Shown piece after piece: positions 1-9,189 of a stretch of DNA of 64,000 nucleotides. Location: the NCBI RefSeq assembly GCF_001422365.1, contig NZ_LMMT01000036.1, positions 65,823 through 129,822 on the forward strand. The letters are read 5' to 3'. The notes under the pieces are model-generated. The model saw only the letters and a program-made list of their open reading frames with translations, was not told the origin of the DNA and searched no databases. Both the position numbers and the translations under genes were made by a program. Source of the DNA: Pseudorhodoferax sp. Leaf265. GTDB taxonomy: Bacteria; Pseudomonadota; Gammaproteobacteria; Burkholderiales; Burkholderiaceae_C. Position 1 is the first letter of the stretch. Every line of letters starts with the position of its first letter.

Positions 1-2964
1 CTGCACCAGGCTGCTCACGCCGCTGCCGACCGGCGTGGCCGCCCCGCCGCTGTCGTCAACCACCACCTTGGTGGACTCGATCTTGTAGCGGGTGCTGTCC
101 AGCACCGAGTAGATGCTCTGCACCGAGGTGTCGGTGCGGTCGCCTTCGGTCAGGTTGCGGCCCGTGCCGAACGCCACCATGAGACCGATGACATTGCGCT
201 CGTTGGCGCGCACGATAGGGGGCGCCGTGATGGGCTGCACCGAGCTGACATTGCCGCTCGTGTAGGACGCCGTGTAGAGCGGCTGGCCCGAGAAGTCCAC
301 CCGCCAGTCGGTCTGCGCGGCCTTGGTCACGTCGAACTTCCACAGGTTGCCACGCAGGTCGCCGGCATACACGAGATCGACCGTGCCATTGCCGTCCAGA
401 TCCACGAGGCGCGGTGCCGACAGGCCGTTGCCGGTCCCCGTCGCGGCGCTCGCGACGATCTTGAGCAACTCCTTGCCGCCATCCAGGTACTGGATCAGCA
501 GCGCCGGCCGCTCGTTCGTGCTGTTGTAGCCATTGCCCATGACCACGGCCCAGCGTCCGTTGTTCATGCGTGCGATCTGCGTGCTCTTCAGTGCGTTGGT
601 GTCGTCCACCACCGGCGGCGCGAAGATGTGGCCGATGTCCGCATCCTCGGTGGTCGCGCCGGCCACCGAGGTCTTGTCCATCACCACCAGCGTCGCGGCT
701 TTGGTCTTCACGAAGTCATTGGCCAAGCTGCTGCCGGTCTGGGAACTGCCAGGATTCGTCACATCGAGCACGAAATAGCCCTTGCCCCCCGCCCCGAGCG
801 TGCCGACCAGCATGGTGCGCCAGTCCGGCGTGGCGGTCGTGCCCACGTTCACGTCGCCGCTGAACGGCGAGCCGTCCACGTAGTAGCGGTGCGAGTAGCT
901 CGGGCGTGTAAGTTCGGGCAGGTTCGCAATCACCCCCTTGGGCACATAGGCGATCTTCTCGCTGCCGTCCACACCGGAGAAGCCGTGCAGCATGCCGTCG
1001 TTGCCCCCCACGTAGACCATGGGCAGCCGCTTGGCATAGGTCTTCGCGAACGCGGCGTAGCTGTCGAACGCGTAGTTGCTGACCGGATCGGCCACGTACC
1101 AGAGCGCAGAGTTGACGATGTCGCCCTGGCGCGACTTGCGCAACCGGAAGGGCGTGCTCTCGTAGGTCTTGCCGTCCTGGGTCAGGTCCCCACGGATGAA
1201 CTTCAGGCGCTGTTCGGCCGCGGCATCGGACACCGTGCCAGCCCCTTCGACCTTGAGCAGATTCTTCTGCGCCGTGCTGAGCCCGCTCAGCACCGGCGTC
1301 GACGTCGCGTCCTGCGTCCACTGGAACGAGGTACCACGCGCGCCGGACTCGCTCCAGGTCAGGATCAGGCGGTTGGGAATGTCTGCCGCCGCCAGCGCAT
1401 CGAGCTTGTTGGCGGTCGTGACGTTGGCCGGCGTCGTGTTCTGTGTCCCCCAGCCGGCATCGGGCGCGGTGCTCACGACGCCCGTTGTCGGGTCCTGCGA
1501 CAAGGTGTCCGCGAGCACGTACCCGCGCCAGTCCTCGGCCAGATAGCCCGAGGTGTACTGCGTGGTCGCACTGCGCGAGATCGAACCCGAGGCGCTGGCG
1601 AAGCTGGAAACCGGCGTGCTGTTGTCCGCGATGATCTTGCTGAAGATCTCGCGGAAGGCCGCGACCAGGCTTTCGGCCGAGGTGCTGGCGATGAACTTGC
1701 CACGGCTGTTGATCGCCATGTGCCAGAGCTCGGTCTTGCGGGCATCTTCGTTGGTGCTCGCGGCGTCGAGGTTGAGGTTGTTGCTCTCCTCCAGCGACAA
1801 CGTGGACACACTGCCGTTCGGCCCCTTGAAGGGATTGGGCCAGGCCGTCCGGGCGCCGATGCCGGCGATCATGTCGGGCAGCGAGCCGCCAAAGTTGTCG
1901 TTGGTGCTCAGGTCCCACTGCGGATACCCGGCATAGGTCAACGCCGTCCGCCATTCGGCCGCGTCGCCAAAGCCGATGGTGTAGGTCGTCATGTGCTGCC
2001 AGGTCGCCGGATTGTTCCTGGGGTTCCAGTACTCTGGCAACGCGTAGCCCGAGAAGGTCTCCGTGCCGCTGCGCTCGGTCAGCTTCCTCAGGTTGTTGGT
2101 CAGCCCCGGCGCCAGGTCCGTGGCCCAGTAATAGAACGCCAGGTCGGCCAGCGTGCTGACCGGGTAGCCGCTGATCGTCCGGCCCCAGCTGTCCCGGTAG
2201 ATGCGGGTGTTGGCACTGGTCACGTCGTACAGCGTCCCGTCGGGCAGTGTTCGGTTGGTGCCATCGACGTTGGGCGCTGTGGTGCCGGAGGGCCGGGCGA
2301 CGTCCGTGCCGTGGGATGCAAACGAGAAGTTCCAGCCGCCGTCGGTCATCAGTACGTTGTAGGAGCGGCGGCAGGACAGCACCGGGTTGCCCAGCGTCGT
2401 GCCCGGCACATTGGCCCAGGGACTCTCGGCGTTGGTGGTCGATCCGTTGGCCAGGTAGTCCCCGGCGGCGATGTAGGCGTGGTGCGTCGGCGTGGAGCCG
2501 GAAGCCGTCAGGTTGACCGAGGTCTTCACGCCCGGCGTGCCGACCCAGTTCAGGAAGTTGGCACGGTGAGTCGCGTCCAGCACGCGCATGCGGTTCAGGT
2601 TGCCGCAACCGCCCGAATTCGACGGGATGCTGCGGCAGTTGTTCATGGTGTTCCAGGCCAGCCGGATCGAGCCATCCGGGATGTTCTGCGCACTGGCATC
2701 GAACAGGGTGCGCAGTGCCGTCTTGAGCGCGTACATGCGCGAGGTGGTGCGCGTTTCGTTCTGTGTCGTGCCGCCACCCGTGTAGTAGCCCATGCTGCCC
2801 GAATCGTCGAGCGTCAGTATGACGTTCGGTGCCGGCTGGCGTACGGCACCACCGGCCGGATACTGCACCAGCGCCAGCTGGTCGGCCCATGCCGCCGGCG
2901 GCATGCCGATGGCCGCGATCAGCACGCTCACCAGCGTGCGCCTGGCCCAGAGTTGTTCGCGCAT
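1..2964 (-). CDS. pilY1: PilY1-family type IV pilus tip-associated adhesin, 3' end outside the window
   Basis: The frame is open from ATG 2964 to the window edge (988 codons, no stop seen), so the C-terminus is missing. An AAGGAGG-like ribosome site precedes the start. The N-terminus has a Sec signal peptide (about residues 1-27, ending AAWA-DQ). A von Willebrand A-like region carries a MIDAS-type DxSxS at residues 53-57 (DDSGS). Near residues 855-863 lies DLDGNGTVD, the calcium-binding loop of the PilY1 C-terminal beta-propeller, followed by the family signature YAGDLRGNLWKFD. PilY1 sits at the pilus tip with the minor pilins and acts in adhesion, retraction control and surface sensing. It is the last gene seen of fimT-pilV-pilW-pilX-pilY1; a pilE gene often follows in this family but would be outside the window. 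Confidence 0.93.
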   Translation of the reverse strand, partial: MREQLWARRTLVSVLIAAIGMPPAAWADQLALVQYPAGGAVRQPAPNVILTLDDSGSMGYYTGGGTTQNETRTTSRMYALKTALRTLFDASAQNIPDGSIRLAWNTMNNCRSIPSNSGGCGNLNRMRVLDATHRANFLNWVGTPGVKTSVNLTASGSTPTHHAYIAAGDYLANGSTTNAESPWANVPGTTLGNPVLSCRRSYNVLMTDGGWNFSFASHGTDVARPSGTTAPNVDGTNRTLPDGTLYDVTSANTRIYRDSWGRTISGYPVSTLADLAFYYWATDLAPGLTNNLRKLTERSGTETFSGYALPEYWNPRNNPATWQHMTTYTIGFGDAAEWRTALTYAGYPQWDLSTNDNFGGSLPDMIAGIGARTAWPNPFKGPNGSVSTLSLEESNNLNLDAASTNEDARKTELWHMAINSRGKFIASTSAESLVAAFREIFSKIIADNSTPVSSFASASGSISRSATTQYTSGYLAEDWRGYVLADTLSQDPTTGVVSTAPDAGWGTQNTTPANVTTANKLDALAAADIPNRLILTWSESGARGTSFQWTQDATSTPVLSGLSTAQKNLLKVEGAGTVSDAAAEQRLKFIRGDLTQDGKTYESTPFRLRKSRQGDIVNSALWYVADPVSNYAFDSYAAFAKTYAKRLPMVYVGGNDGMLHGFSGVDGSEKIAYVPKGVIANLPELTRPSYSHRYYVDGSPFSGDVNVGTTATPDWRTMLVGTLGAGGKGYFVLDVTNPGSSQTGSSLANDFVKTKAATLVVMDKTSVAGATTEDADIGHIFAPPVVDDTNALKSTQIARMNNGRWAVVMGNGYNSTNERPALLIQYLDGGKELLKIVASAATGTGNGLSAPRLVDLDGNGTVDLVYAGDLRGNLWKFDVTKAAQTDWRVDFSGQPLYTASYTSGNVSSVQPITAPPIVRANERNVIGLMVAFGTGRNLTEGDRTDTSVQSIYSVLDSTRYKIESTKVVVDDSGGAATPVGSGVSSLVQ

Positions 2965-2975
2965 CGTGGCCTCCT

Positions 2976-3734
2976 TCAGTTTCTGAGCTTCTGCCGTACA
3001 AAGGTCGATTGCAGCACGACCTGCGTGCGCGGCTTGAGACCGCGCGCCACGGCAGTGATGCGGTAGACCACGCGCGGGTCGAGATTCAGCGCCAGGATTT
3101 GGTCTGCATTGGTGATCACGCTCGACTGCGATTCGGTGTACTGCATCACCTCGACCCAGTACCAGGCGCCCCGCTCGGCGCCCTGCGTCGAGCCACGTTC
3201 ACTGAGCAGCGGATTGCCGACGGTGGCTGGCAAGGCCCCCGTGTACTCGCCATAGCGCGCGCCGACGTTGTCGACCAGCCATGGCTGGATCAAGGCCTGG
3301 GTGGTCCAGAAGTCCTGGGCACCGGTGCGCATGAGGCAGATGCCATTGCGGCACGACGGAGCGGCGGCATCCGCCGACTTCAAGCTCGTCACCATGCGCT
3401 GGAAATCCGCAATCTCCACCGGATAGGCCACGGTGTCGCCCATCCGGCATACCTTGACGTCGGTCGCACTGGCGACGCAGGCCGTGCCGTCAGCGCGCGC
3501 ACCCTGGATGTCCAGCTCCGCATCCTGGACCATGGCCTGGGCGGCTTCGAAGGCGCGCTGGTAGTCCGCGTCGTTGCCGACGATGGTTTCGTTCACGAGC
3601 GAGGTGCGGAAGGCCCACAGGGCCAGCAGCGAGGACAGCAGCACCACGATCATGACGACCAGCAGCGAGATGCCGCGCTGGCGCGCACGGCTACCGCAGG
3701 CAGTCGCGGCAGTTGCGACAGTTGCCGGCGTCAC
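2976..3734 (-). CDS. pilX: PilX-type minor pilin
   Basis: A 252-residue protein with a GTG start that overlaps the pilW stop (GTGA) and a GGGGGC-type ribosome site about 6 bases upstream. There is no other start before the pilin signal, so the leader is unusually long (21 residues). The prepilin cleavage site is QRG|ISLL, with a long hydrophobic helix after it. The residue at mature position 5 is Val instead of Glu. Lack of Glu5 is a feature of the tip pseudopilin GspK and related PilX-like proteins. It probably joins PilV, PilW and FimT in the priming complex that carries PilY1. The C-terminal half is soluble with paired cysteines. It ends 11 bases before pilY1. Confidence 0.85.
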   Translation of the reverse strand: MTPATVATAATACGSRARQRGISLLVVMIVVLLSSLLALWAFRTSLVNETIVGNDADYQRAFEAAQAMVQDAELDIQGARADGTACVASATDVKVCRMGDTVAYPVEIADFQRMVTSLKSADAAAPSCRNGICLMRTGAQDFWTTQALIQPWLVDNVGARYGEYTGALPATVGNPLLSERGSTQGAERGAWYWVEVMQYTESQSSVITNADQILALNLDPRVVYRITAVARGLKPRTQVVLQSTFVRQKLRN

Positions 3735-4528
3735 CGCACCGCCCCCTGGCTGCGCATCTGGAAGGTGTTGCGCAACACGATGCGCATGCGGTTGCCCATG
3801 GCCGCCTCGGCCTGCCCGCTCACCCAGCTGCAGTTGCGGTAGGTCGCACCGGCGGTATCGATGTTCTCCTCGCCGAAGATCTCCAGGCAGACATCCACGG
3901 CTACGACCAATGGCCAGTCCGCTGCCGTCATCGAGCCCGATGCGACCCGCCGCATGTTGGCACCGGCCGCATTGATCGTCTGCAGCACATAGCGCACCTG
4001 GAAGTCCGCCACATTGCCGATCAAGGTCTCCACCGAACCGTCGGAGCCCACGCAGCGCAGATTGCCCGTCGCACTGTCCAGCTGGAAATTGCTCTGGACC
4101 ACGGCCGTGGAAGAGCGCTTGCCCAGACAGTCGGCTAGCAGCGACTGCTCCGTTGCACTGCCATTCACGGACTCGGTGTAGTTCTGGTAGCCGGCTTGCA
4201 GCGGCGAGCTGGTGTCGGCCTTCAGCGCGCCGTTCGCGCGGTCGAACGAGGTTTCGAACGCCACCCGCTGGGACGGATCGGCCGCCGCCCCCGATGCCGC
4301 GCCGAACGCCATGTTCAGACGGATGGAGCCGGCCTGGCGCAACTGCTGGCCGATCACGCGCAGCGCGTAGGCCCCTTGTTGCTGCAGCTGGCTGGCATCG
4401 CTGACCGTGCCGGACACACTGCGCGACACCAGCAGCGCGCCCAAGGCCACGGCGATGGTCATGAGCCCGATCGCCAGACCGACCAGCAACTCGAGCAGCG
4501 TGACCCCGGACTGTCTGGAACGTGTCAT
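3731..4528 (-). CDS. pilW: PilW-type minor pilin
   Basis: A 265-residue prepilin with the type III signal RQSG|VTLLELLV, Glu at mature position 5 and a following hydrophobic helix (about residues 9-34). ATG 4528 overlaps the pilV stop as ATGA, and the stop overlaps the GTG of pilX, so translation is probably coupled on both sides. The long C-terminal domain (TSFDRANGAL, GNVADFQVRY) fits PilW of type IV pilus minor-pilin operons. It acts in the inner-membrane initiation complex for pilus assembly. Assignment rests on gene order and the prepilin motif, because minor pilins diverge strongly outside the N-terminal helix. Confidence 0.86.
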   Translation of the reverse strand: MTRSRQSGVTLLELLVGLAIGLMTIAVALGALLVSRSVSGTVSDASQLQQQGAYALRVIGQQLRQAGSIRLNMAFGAASGAAADPSQRVAFETSFDRANGALKADTSSPLQAGYQNYTESVNGSATEQSLLADCLGKRSSTAVVQSNFQLDSATGNLRCVGSDGSVETLIGNVADFQVRYVLQTINAAGANMRRVASGSMTAADWPLVVAVDVCLEIFGEENIDTAGATYRNCSWVSGQAEAAMGNRMRIVLRNTFQMRSQGAVR

Positions 4529-5175
4529 GGGCAGTACAGCGCGGGATTGGCGGCATCCCCTGCCGTGTAAGGCATGCAGCGCAGCGTGGGCTGCAGGTAC
4601 TGCAGGTGGCAGGTCCGGTTGTCCGGGCAGCTCACGGTGGTGGTGCCGGAGGCCGCGCCGGTACTCACGGTGGGCTGTGCGAACGGCGCCTTGTAGGCCT
4701 GGGTCTCGGCCGCGTCGGCACCTTCCCGCTCGTTCTCGCGCCAGCTGATCATGACGCCCAGCTGCGTGCGCACATTGGAAGCCGTACTGGGAGCCACGGC
4801 AAACACGGCAGCATCGCCGAGCGGCATGGTCGCCGCCACATTGGCCTTCCACTGCGCGATGTCGGCCAGCGCCATGTCGGTCGGCGCACAGCCGGTGGAC
4901 GTCGCACAGTTCGGCGGCGTGGCGCTGATGGCGCCCCAGCCAGCCGTGTAGTTGGTCAGCACGGCCGTCGTCAGCGCAGCCGGGTTGGCTTTCATGCGTT
5001 CGCTCAGGTCCTCGATCAGTCGGATCGCCTGGGCCCGGCGCACCGCCGTCTGCGTGTCGGACAGTGTGCGCAACTGCACACCGAGGATGCCCAGCACGCC
5101 GAGCGCCACCAGCACGATGGCGATCATGGATTCCAGCAGCGTCACGCCACGCTGGCGCCGGAACATCAGTCGCAT
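4525..5175 (-). CDS. pilV: PilV-type minor pilin
   Basis: A 216-residue prepilin: RRQRG|VTLLESMIAIVLVALG, with Glu5 and a hydrophobic helix containing the PilV-like MIAIVLVALGVLG stretch. ATG 5175 was chosen because GGGAG lies 7 bases upstream; it overlaps the end of fimT by 10 bases. An alternative ATG at 5166 would give a TGATG junction but lacks a clear ribosome site. Four cysteines in the C-terminal part could form two disulfides. It is a component of the minor pilin complex that primes type IV pilus assembly and presents PilY1. Confidence 0.86.
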   Translation of the reverse strand: MRLMFRRQRGVTLLESMIAIVLVALGVLGILGVQLRTLSDTQTAVRRAQAIRLIEDLSERMKANPAALTTAVLTNYTAGWGAISATPPNCATSTGCAPTDMALADIAQWKANVAATMPLGDAAVFAVAPSTASNVRTQLGVMISWRENEREGADAAETQAYKAPFAQPTVSTGAASGTTTVSCPDNRTCHLQYLQPTLRCMPYTAGDAANPALYCP

Positions 5176-5702
5176 GTGCTGGCTCCCGCCTTGGTACGGA
5201 TGCGGCCACCGCCGCCCAGACAGACGGCCGACTTCACGGTGGAGCCGCTGCGCGTGGAAGCGACCACGAAGACCAGCGAACCGCCCGCCGTCAACTCGCC
5301 CCAGCGCGTGAGCGCGAACGATGCCCCGGAGGCGTTCGCGTTCGTGACGCTGACGCCATTGGTGGGCGGCGAGACACGCAACACATTGGTGCCATCGAAC
5401 ACCGTCCAGCCGCAACGCCAATCCGCCACGCTGGTGGGCAGGGCGCACTGCGCGGTTCCAGGCGTGCTGCGCGCCACCGACACATTGCCGCCTTGCTTGA
5501 CGGCTTCCGACCGTGCGTAGGCAATGGTCGCCGTCATCTCCTCCGCCGCCTGCCGCACCCGCCAGCGCTCGATCACCGGCACCATGCTGGGTCCGGCCAA
5601 GGCTGCCAGGATGGCAAGGATCGCCACGACCACCATGAGCTCGAGCATGGTGAAGCCGCGGGCCGCAGGAAGAAGGGAATGGCCACGGAATGGGCGAATC
5701 AT
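5166..5702 (-). CDS. fimT: FimT/GspH-like minor pseudopilin, first gene of the minor-pilin operon
   Basis: A 178-residue protein starting MIRPF at ATG 5702. The prepilin motif is AARG|FTMLELMVVVAILAILAALA with Phe1 and Glu5. The rest matches the GspH/FimT layout: a variable middle with WRCGWTVFDG and a C-terminal beta-rich part containing CLGGGGRIR. Three cysteines follow the helix. FimT-like minor pilins have been linked to DNA binding during natural transformation in some bacteria, but the sequence alone cannot separate FimT from FimU. No strong ribosome site is visible before the ATG. Transcription must start in the 227-bp divergent gap shared with acnA. Confidence 0.8.
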   Translation of the reverse strand: MIRPFRGHSLLPAARGFTMLELMVVVAILAILAALAGPSMVPVIERWRVRQAAEEMTATIAYARSEAVKQGGNVSVARSTPGTAQCALPTSVADWRCGWTVFDGTNVLRVSPPTNGVSVTNANASGASFALTRWGELTAGGSLVFVVASTRSGSTVKSAVCLGGGGRIRTKAGASTCD

Positions 5703-5929
5703 GACTGTGCGAATGCTAAACGCCCGACCCACCGAAACAAGCGTGTCGCCCGCCGGCCGCGTCAGGCGGCCCCCGGCGCGCGATGAGCGGTTGTACCTCC
5801 AACGGCCTCCTCGTCCGTATGCCAAATAGTTCACACAGACGCGGCTGTTACAAGCCCGGAGTAGGATGCTCCGGCACCCGCCGCAGCCGCGGCGCCGCCC
5901 CACCACCCAGATAAAACGGAGCATCCGGC

Positions 5930-8782
5930 ATGGCCCACGCATTCGCGCGCACCCGCAAGAAGTTCACCACGGCATCCGGCAAGACCGGGCAGTTCTATTC
6001 GCTGCCGGCCCTGGCCAAGGAATTCCCGCAGATCCAGCGCCTGCCAGTGTCGCTGCGCATCGTGCTCGAATCCGTGTTGCGCAACTGCGACGGCAAGCGC
6101 GTCGCCGAAGAGCACGTGCACCAGCTCGCCAACTGGGGCGCCAACGCCGCCCGCACCGACGAGATCCCCTTCGTGGTCTCGCGCGTCGTGCTGCAGGACT
6201 TCACCGGCGTGCCGCTGCTGGCCGACCTGGCCGCCATGCGCAGCGTGGCCGCCCGGCTGAACAAGCCGGTCGGCCGCATCGAGCCGCTGGTGCCGGTCGA
6301 CCTCGTGGTCGACCACTCCATCATGATCGACTACTACGGCCAGAAGAACGCGCTCGACCTCAACATGAAGCTCGAATTCCAGCGCAACCGCGAGCGCTAC
6401 GAGTTCATGAAGTGGGGCATGCAGGCCTTCAAGACCTTCGGCGTGGTGCCGCCCGGCTTCGGCATCGTGCACCAGGTCAACCTGGAGTACCTGGCCCGCG
6501 GCGTGCACAAGACCAAGGAGGACGTCTACTACCCCGACTCCCTGGTCGGCACCGACAGCCACACCACCATGATCAACGGCATCGGCGTGGTGGCCTGGGG
6601 CGTGGGCGGCATCGAGGCCGAGGCCGCCATGCTGGGCCAGCCTGTCTACTTCCTGACGCCGGACGTGGTGGGCTTCGAGCTCACCGGCCGGCTGCGCGAG
6701 GGCGTCACGGCCACCGACCTGGTGCTGACCGTGACCGAGATATTGCGCCGCCACAAGGTGGTGGGCAAGTTCGTCGAGTTCTTCGGCGAAGGCACGCGCA
6801 CGCTGGCCCTGCCCGACCGCGCCACCATCGGCAACATGGCCCCCGAGTACGGCGCCACCATGGGCTTCTTCCCGGTGGACGAAAAAACCATCGAGTACTT
6901 CCAGGGCACGGGCCGCACCAAGGCCGAGATCGAAGCCTTCGAGGCCTATTTCCGCGCCCAGGGCCTGTTCGGCGTGCCGCTGGCCGGCGAAATCGACTAT
7001 TCGCAGGTGGTCAAGCTCGACCTGGGCGACGTGACGCCCAGCCTGGCCGGCCCCAAGCGTCCGCAGGACCGCATCGAGCTGGGCCAGGTGGCCAGCCAGT
7101 TCAAGAGCCTGTTCTCCAAACCGTCGGCCGAGAACGGCTTCAACCAACCGGCCGCGGTGCTGGGCACGCGCCACCAGGTGCGCACCAACGACGAACCCAA
7201 GCTGGACAAGGTGCCCCAGAATCCGCCCACGCCCAGCGGCGCGGACCGCCCGGTGATGGAGATGGAGGGCAACAAGCCCACGCTGGCGGCGGCCCAGGCC
7301 GAGGCGTCGGCACCGGCGAAGAAAACGCCCGAGATCACCATCGGCAACGGCGACGTGCTGATCGCCGCCATCACGAGCTGCACCAACACCTCCAACCCCA
7401 GCGTGCTGCTGGCCGCGGGCCTCTTGGCCAAGAAGGCCGTGGAAGCCGGCCTCAAGGTGCAGCCGCACATCAAGACCTCGCTCGCGCCGGGCTCGCGCAT
7501 CGTCACCGAGTACCTGACCGAGACCGGCCTCTTGCCCTACCTGGCCAAGCTCGGCTTCGCGCTCGCCGGCTATGGCTGCACCACCTGCATCGGCAATGCG
7601 GGCGACCTCACGCCCGAGCTCAACGAGGTCATCACCAAGAACGACCTGGTCTGCGCGGCCGTGCTCTCGGGCAACCGCAACTTCGAGGCCCGCATCCACC
7701 CCAACCTCAAGGCCAACTTCCTGGCCAGCCCGCCGCTGGTGGTGGCCTACGCGATCGCTGGCACGGTGACGCGCGACCTCATGACCGAGCCCGTCGGCAA
7801 GGGCAAGGGCGGCAAGGATGTGTACCTGGGCGACATCTGGCCGAGCAGCGAAGAGATCCACGCGCTGCTCAAGTACGCGATGAAGGGCAAGGCCTTCCGC
7901 GAGAACTACGCCAAGGTCAAGACCGAGCCCGGCAAGCTGTGGGAGAAGATCAAGGGCGTGGCCGGTGCCACCTACACCTGGCCGGCCAGCACCTACATCG
8001 CCGAGCCGCCGTTCTTTGCCGACTTCGCGCTCGAGCCGCCAGCCAGTGACGAAGCCGTGGCCGTGCGTGGCGCACGCATCATGGCGCTGTTCGGCGACTC
8101 CATCACCACCGACCACATCTCACCTGCCGGCTCGATCAAGGCGAGCGCACCGGCTGGCCTGTGGCTGCAGGAGAACGGAGTGCAGAAGGCCGACTTCAAC
8201 AGCTATGGCGCGCGCCGCGGCAACCACGATGTGATGATGCGCGGCACGTTCGCCAACGTGCGCATCAAGAACCTCATGATCCCGGCCGGCGCCGACGGGT
8301 CGCGCGAGGAAGGCGGGCTGACGCTGATGCAACCGGGCGGCGACAAGCTGCCGATCTACGACGCCGCCATGCAGTACATCGCCGCCGGCACGCCCACCGT
8401 GATCTTCGCGGGCGAGGAGTACGGCACCGGCTCCAGCCGCGACTGGGCGGCCAAGGGCACGCAGCTGCTGGGCATCAAGGCCGTGGTGGCCAAGAGCTTC
8501 GAGCGCATCCACCGCAGCAACCTGGTCGGCATGGGCGTGCTGCCGCTGCAGTTCAAGCACGGCGAGAGCTGGGAGTCGCTGGGGCTGAAGGGCGACGAGC
8601 AGATCGAGATCGTGCCGCAGGCCGACCTGGCGCCGCGCAGCGATGCCCGGCTGAAGATCACGCGTCCCGACGGCAGCACGCACCAGACCGATCTGACGCT
8701 GCGCATCGACACCCCCATCGAGGTCGACTACTACCGACACGGCGGCATCCTGCCCTACGTGCTGCGCCAGTTGCTGGAATGA
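5930..8782 (+). CDS. acnA: Aconitate hydratase A
   Basis: A 950-residue IRP1/AcnA-type aconitase that isomerises citrate and isocitrate in the TCA cycle. The [4Fe-4S] ligands are visible: Cys484 in [10 protein letters not shown] and Cys550/Cys553 in [12 protein letters not shown]. The GTDSHTT motif lies in the N-terminal half and the swivel-domain motif [12 protein letters not shown] near residue 840. The protein is longer than typical AcnA (about 890) because of a low-complexity Pro/Ala-rich stretch at about residues 405-466, just before the first cluster cysteine. A GGAG lies 12 bases before the ATG. The stop overlaps the arfB start as ATGA. Confidence 0.97.
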   Translation: MAHAFARTRKKFTTASGKTGQFYSLPALAKEFPQIQRLPVSLRIVLESVLRNCDGKRVAEEHVHQLANWGANAARTDEIPFVVSRVVLQDFTGVPLLADLAAMRSVAARLNKPVGRIEPLVPVDLVVDHSIMIDYYGQKNALDLNMKLEFQRNRERYEFMKWGMQAFKTFGVVPPGFGIVHQVNLEYLARGVHKTKEDVYYPDSLVGTDSHTTMINGIGVVAWGVGGIEAEAAMLGQPVYFLTPDVVGFELTGRLREGVTATDLVLTVTEILRRHKVVGKFVEFFGEGTRTLALPDRATIGNMAPEYGATMGFFPVDEKTIEYFQGTGRTKAEIEAFEAYFRAQGLFGVPLAGEIDYSQVVKLDLGDVTPSLAGPKRPQDRIELGQVASQFKSLFSKPSAENGFNQPAAVLGTRHQVRTNDEPKLDKVPQNPPTPSGADRPVMEMEGNKPTLAAAQAEASAPAKKTPEITIGNGDVLIAAITSCTNTSNPSVLLAAGLLAKKAVEAGLKVQPHIKTSLAPGSRIVTEYLTETGLLPYLAKLGFALAGYGCTTCIGNAGDLTPELNEVITKNDLVCAAVLSGNRNFEARIHPNLKANFLASPPLVVAYAIAGTVTRDLMTEPVGKGKGGKDVYLGDIWPSSEEIHALLKYAMKGKAFRENYAKVKTEPGKLWEKIKGVAGATYTWPASTYIAEPPFFADFALEPPASDEAVAVRGARIMALFGDSITTDHISPAGSIKASAPAGLWLQENGVQKADFNSYGARRGNHDVMMRGTFANVRIKNLMIPAGADGSREEGGLTLMQPGGDKLPIYDAAMQYIAAGTPTVIFAGEEYGTGSSRDWAAKGTQLLGIKAVVAKSFERIHRSNLVGMGVLPLQFKHGESWESLGLKGDEQIEIVPQADLAPRSDARLKITRPDGSTHQTDLTLRIDTPIEVDYYRHGGILPYVLRQLLE

Positions 8783-9186
8783 CCGCTGCGTTGGTCATCG
8801 ACGAAGCGGAAGTGGAAGTCACGGCCATCCGCGCCCAGGGCGCGGGCGGCCAGAACGTCAACAAGGTGTCCAGCGCAATCCACCTGCGCTTCGACATCCC
8901 GGCCTCGTCGCTGCCCGAGGATGTGAAGGAGCGCCTGCTGGCGCTGCGCGACAGCCGCATCACGCAGGCCGGCGTGCTGGTGCTCAAGGCCCAGCAGCAC
9001 CGCACGCAGGAGATGAACCGGCTCGACGCGTTCTCGCGCCTGCACGAACTCGTGCAGAGCGTGGCGCGGCCGCCGCGCGTGCGCAAGGCGACCCAACCCA
9101 CCTTCGGGTCCAGGCAGCGGCGGCTGGAAGGCAAGAGCCGCCGCTCGGAGATCAAGGCCGGACGCGGACGCGCCGGCCTGGACTGA
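8779..9186 (+). CDS. arfB: ArfB (YaeJ) ribosome-rescue peptidyl-tRNA hydrolase
   Basis: A 135-residue protein with the release-factor GGQ loop ([11 protein letters not shown] at residues 23-25) and a Lys/Arg-rich C-terminal tail ([18 protein letters not shown]). This is the layout of ArfB: the tail inserts into the empty mRNA channel of stalled ribosomes and the GGQ loop hydrolyses the peptidyl-tRNA. It lacks the codon-recognition domain of RF1/RF2. ATG 8779 overlaps the acnA stop by 4 bases, so it is probably co-translated with acnA. It converges with the next gene across a 3-base gap. Confidence 0.93.
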   Translation: MTAALVIDEAEVEVTAIRAQGAGGQNVNKVSSAIHLRFDIPASSLPEDVKERLLALRDSRITQAGVLVLKAQQHRTQEMNRLDAFSRLHELVQSVARPPRVRKATQPTFGSRQRRLEGKSRRSEIKAGRGRAGLD

Positions 9187-9189
9187 GGG

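Noticed and set aside
628-3066. Long open frame on the plus strand opposite pilY1
   Set aside because: Antisense shadow of a high-GC gene; no ribosome site or domain, while the minus frame encodes clear PilY1 motifs.
5831-8116. Long minus-strand open frame across acnA
   Set aside because: His/Gly/Arg/Ala-rich composition typical of antisense GC-rich frames; acnA motifs on the plus strand are unambiguous.
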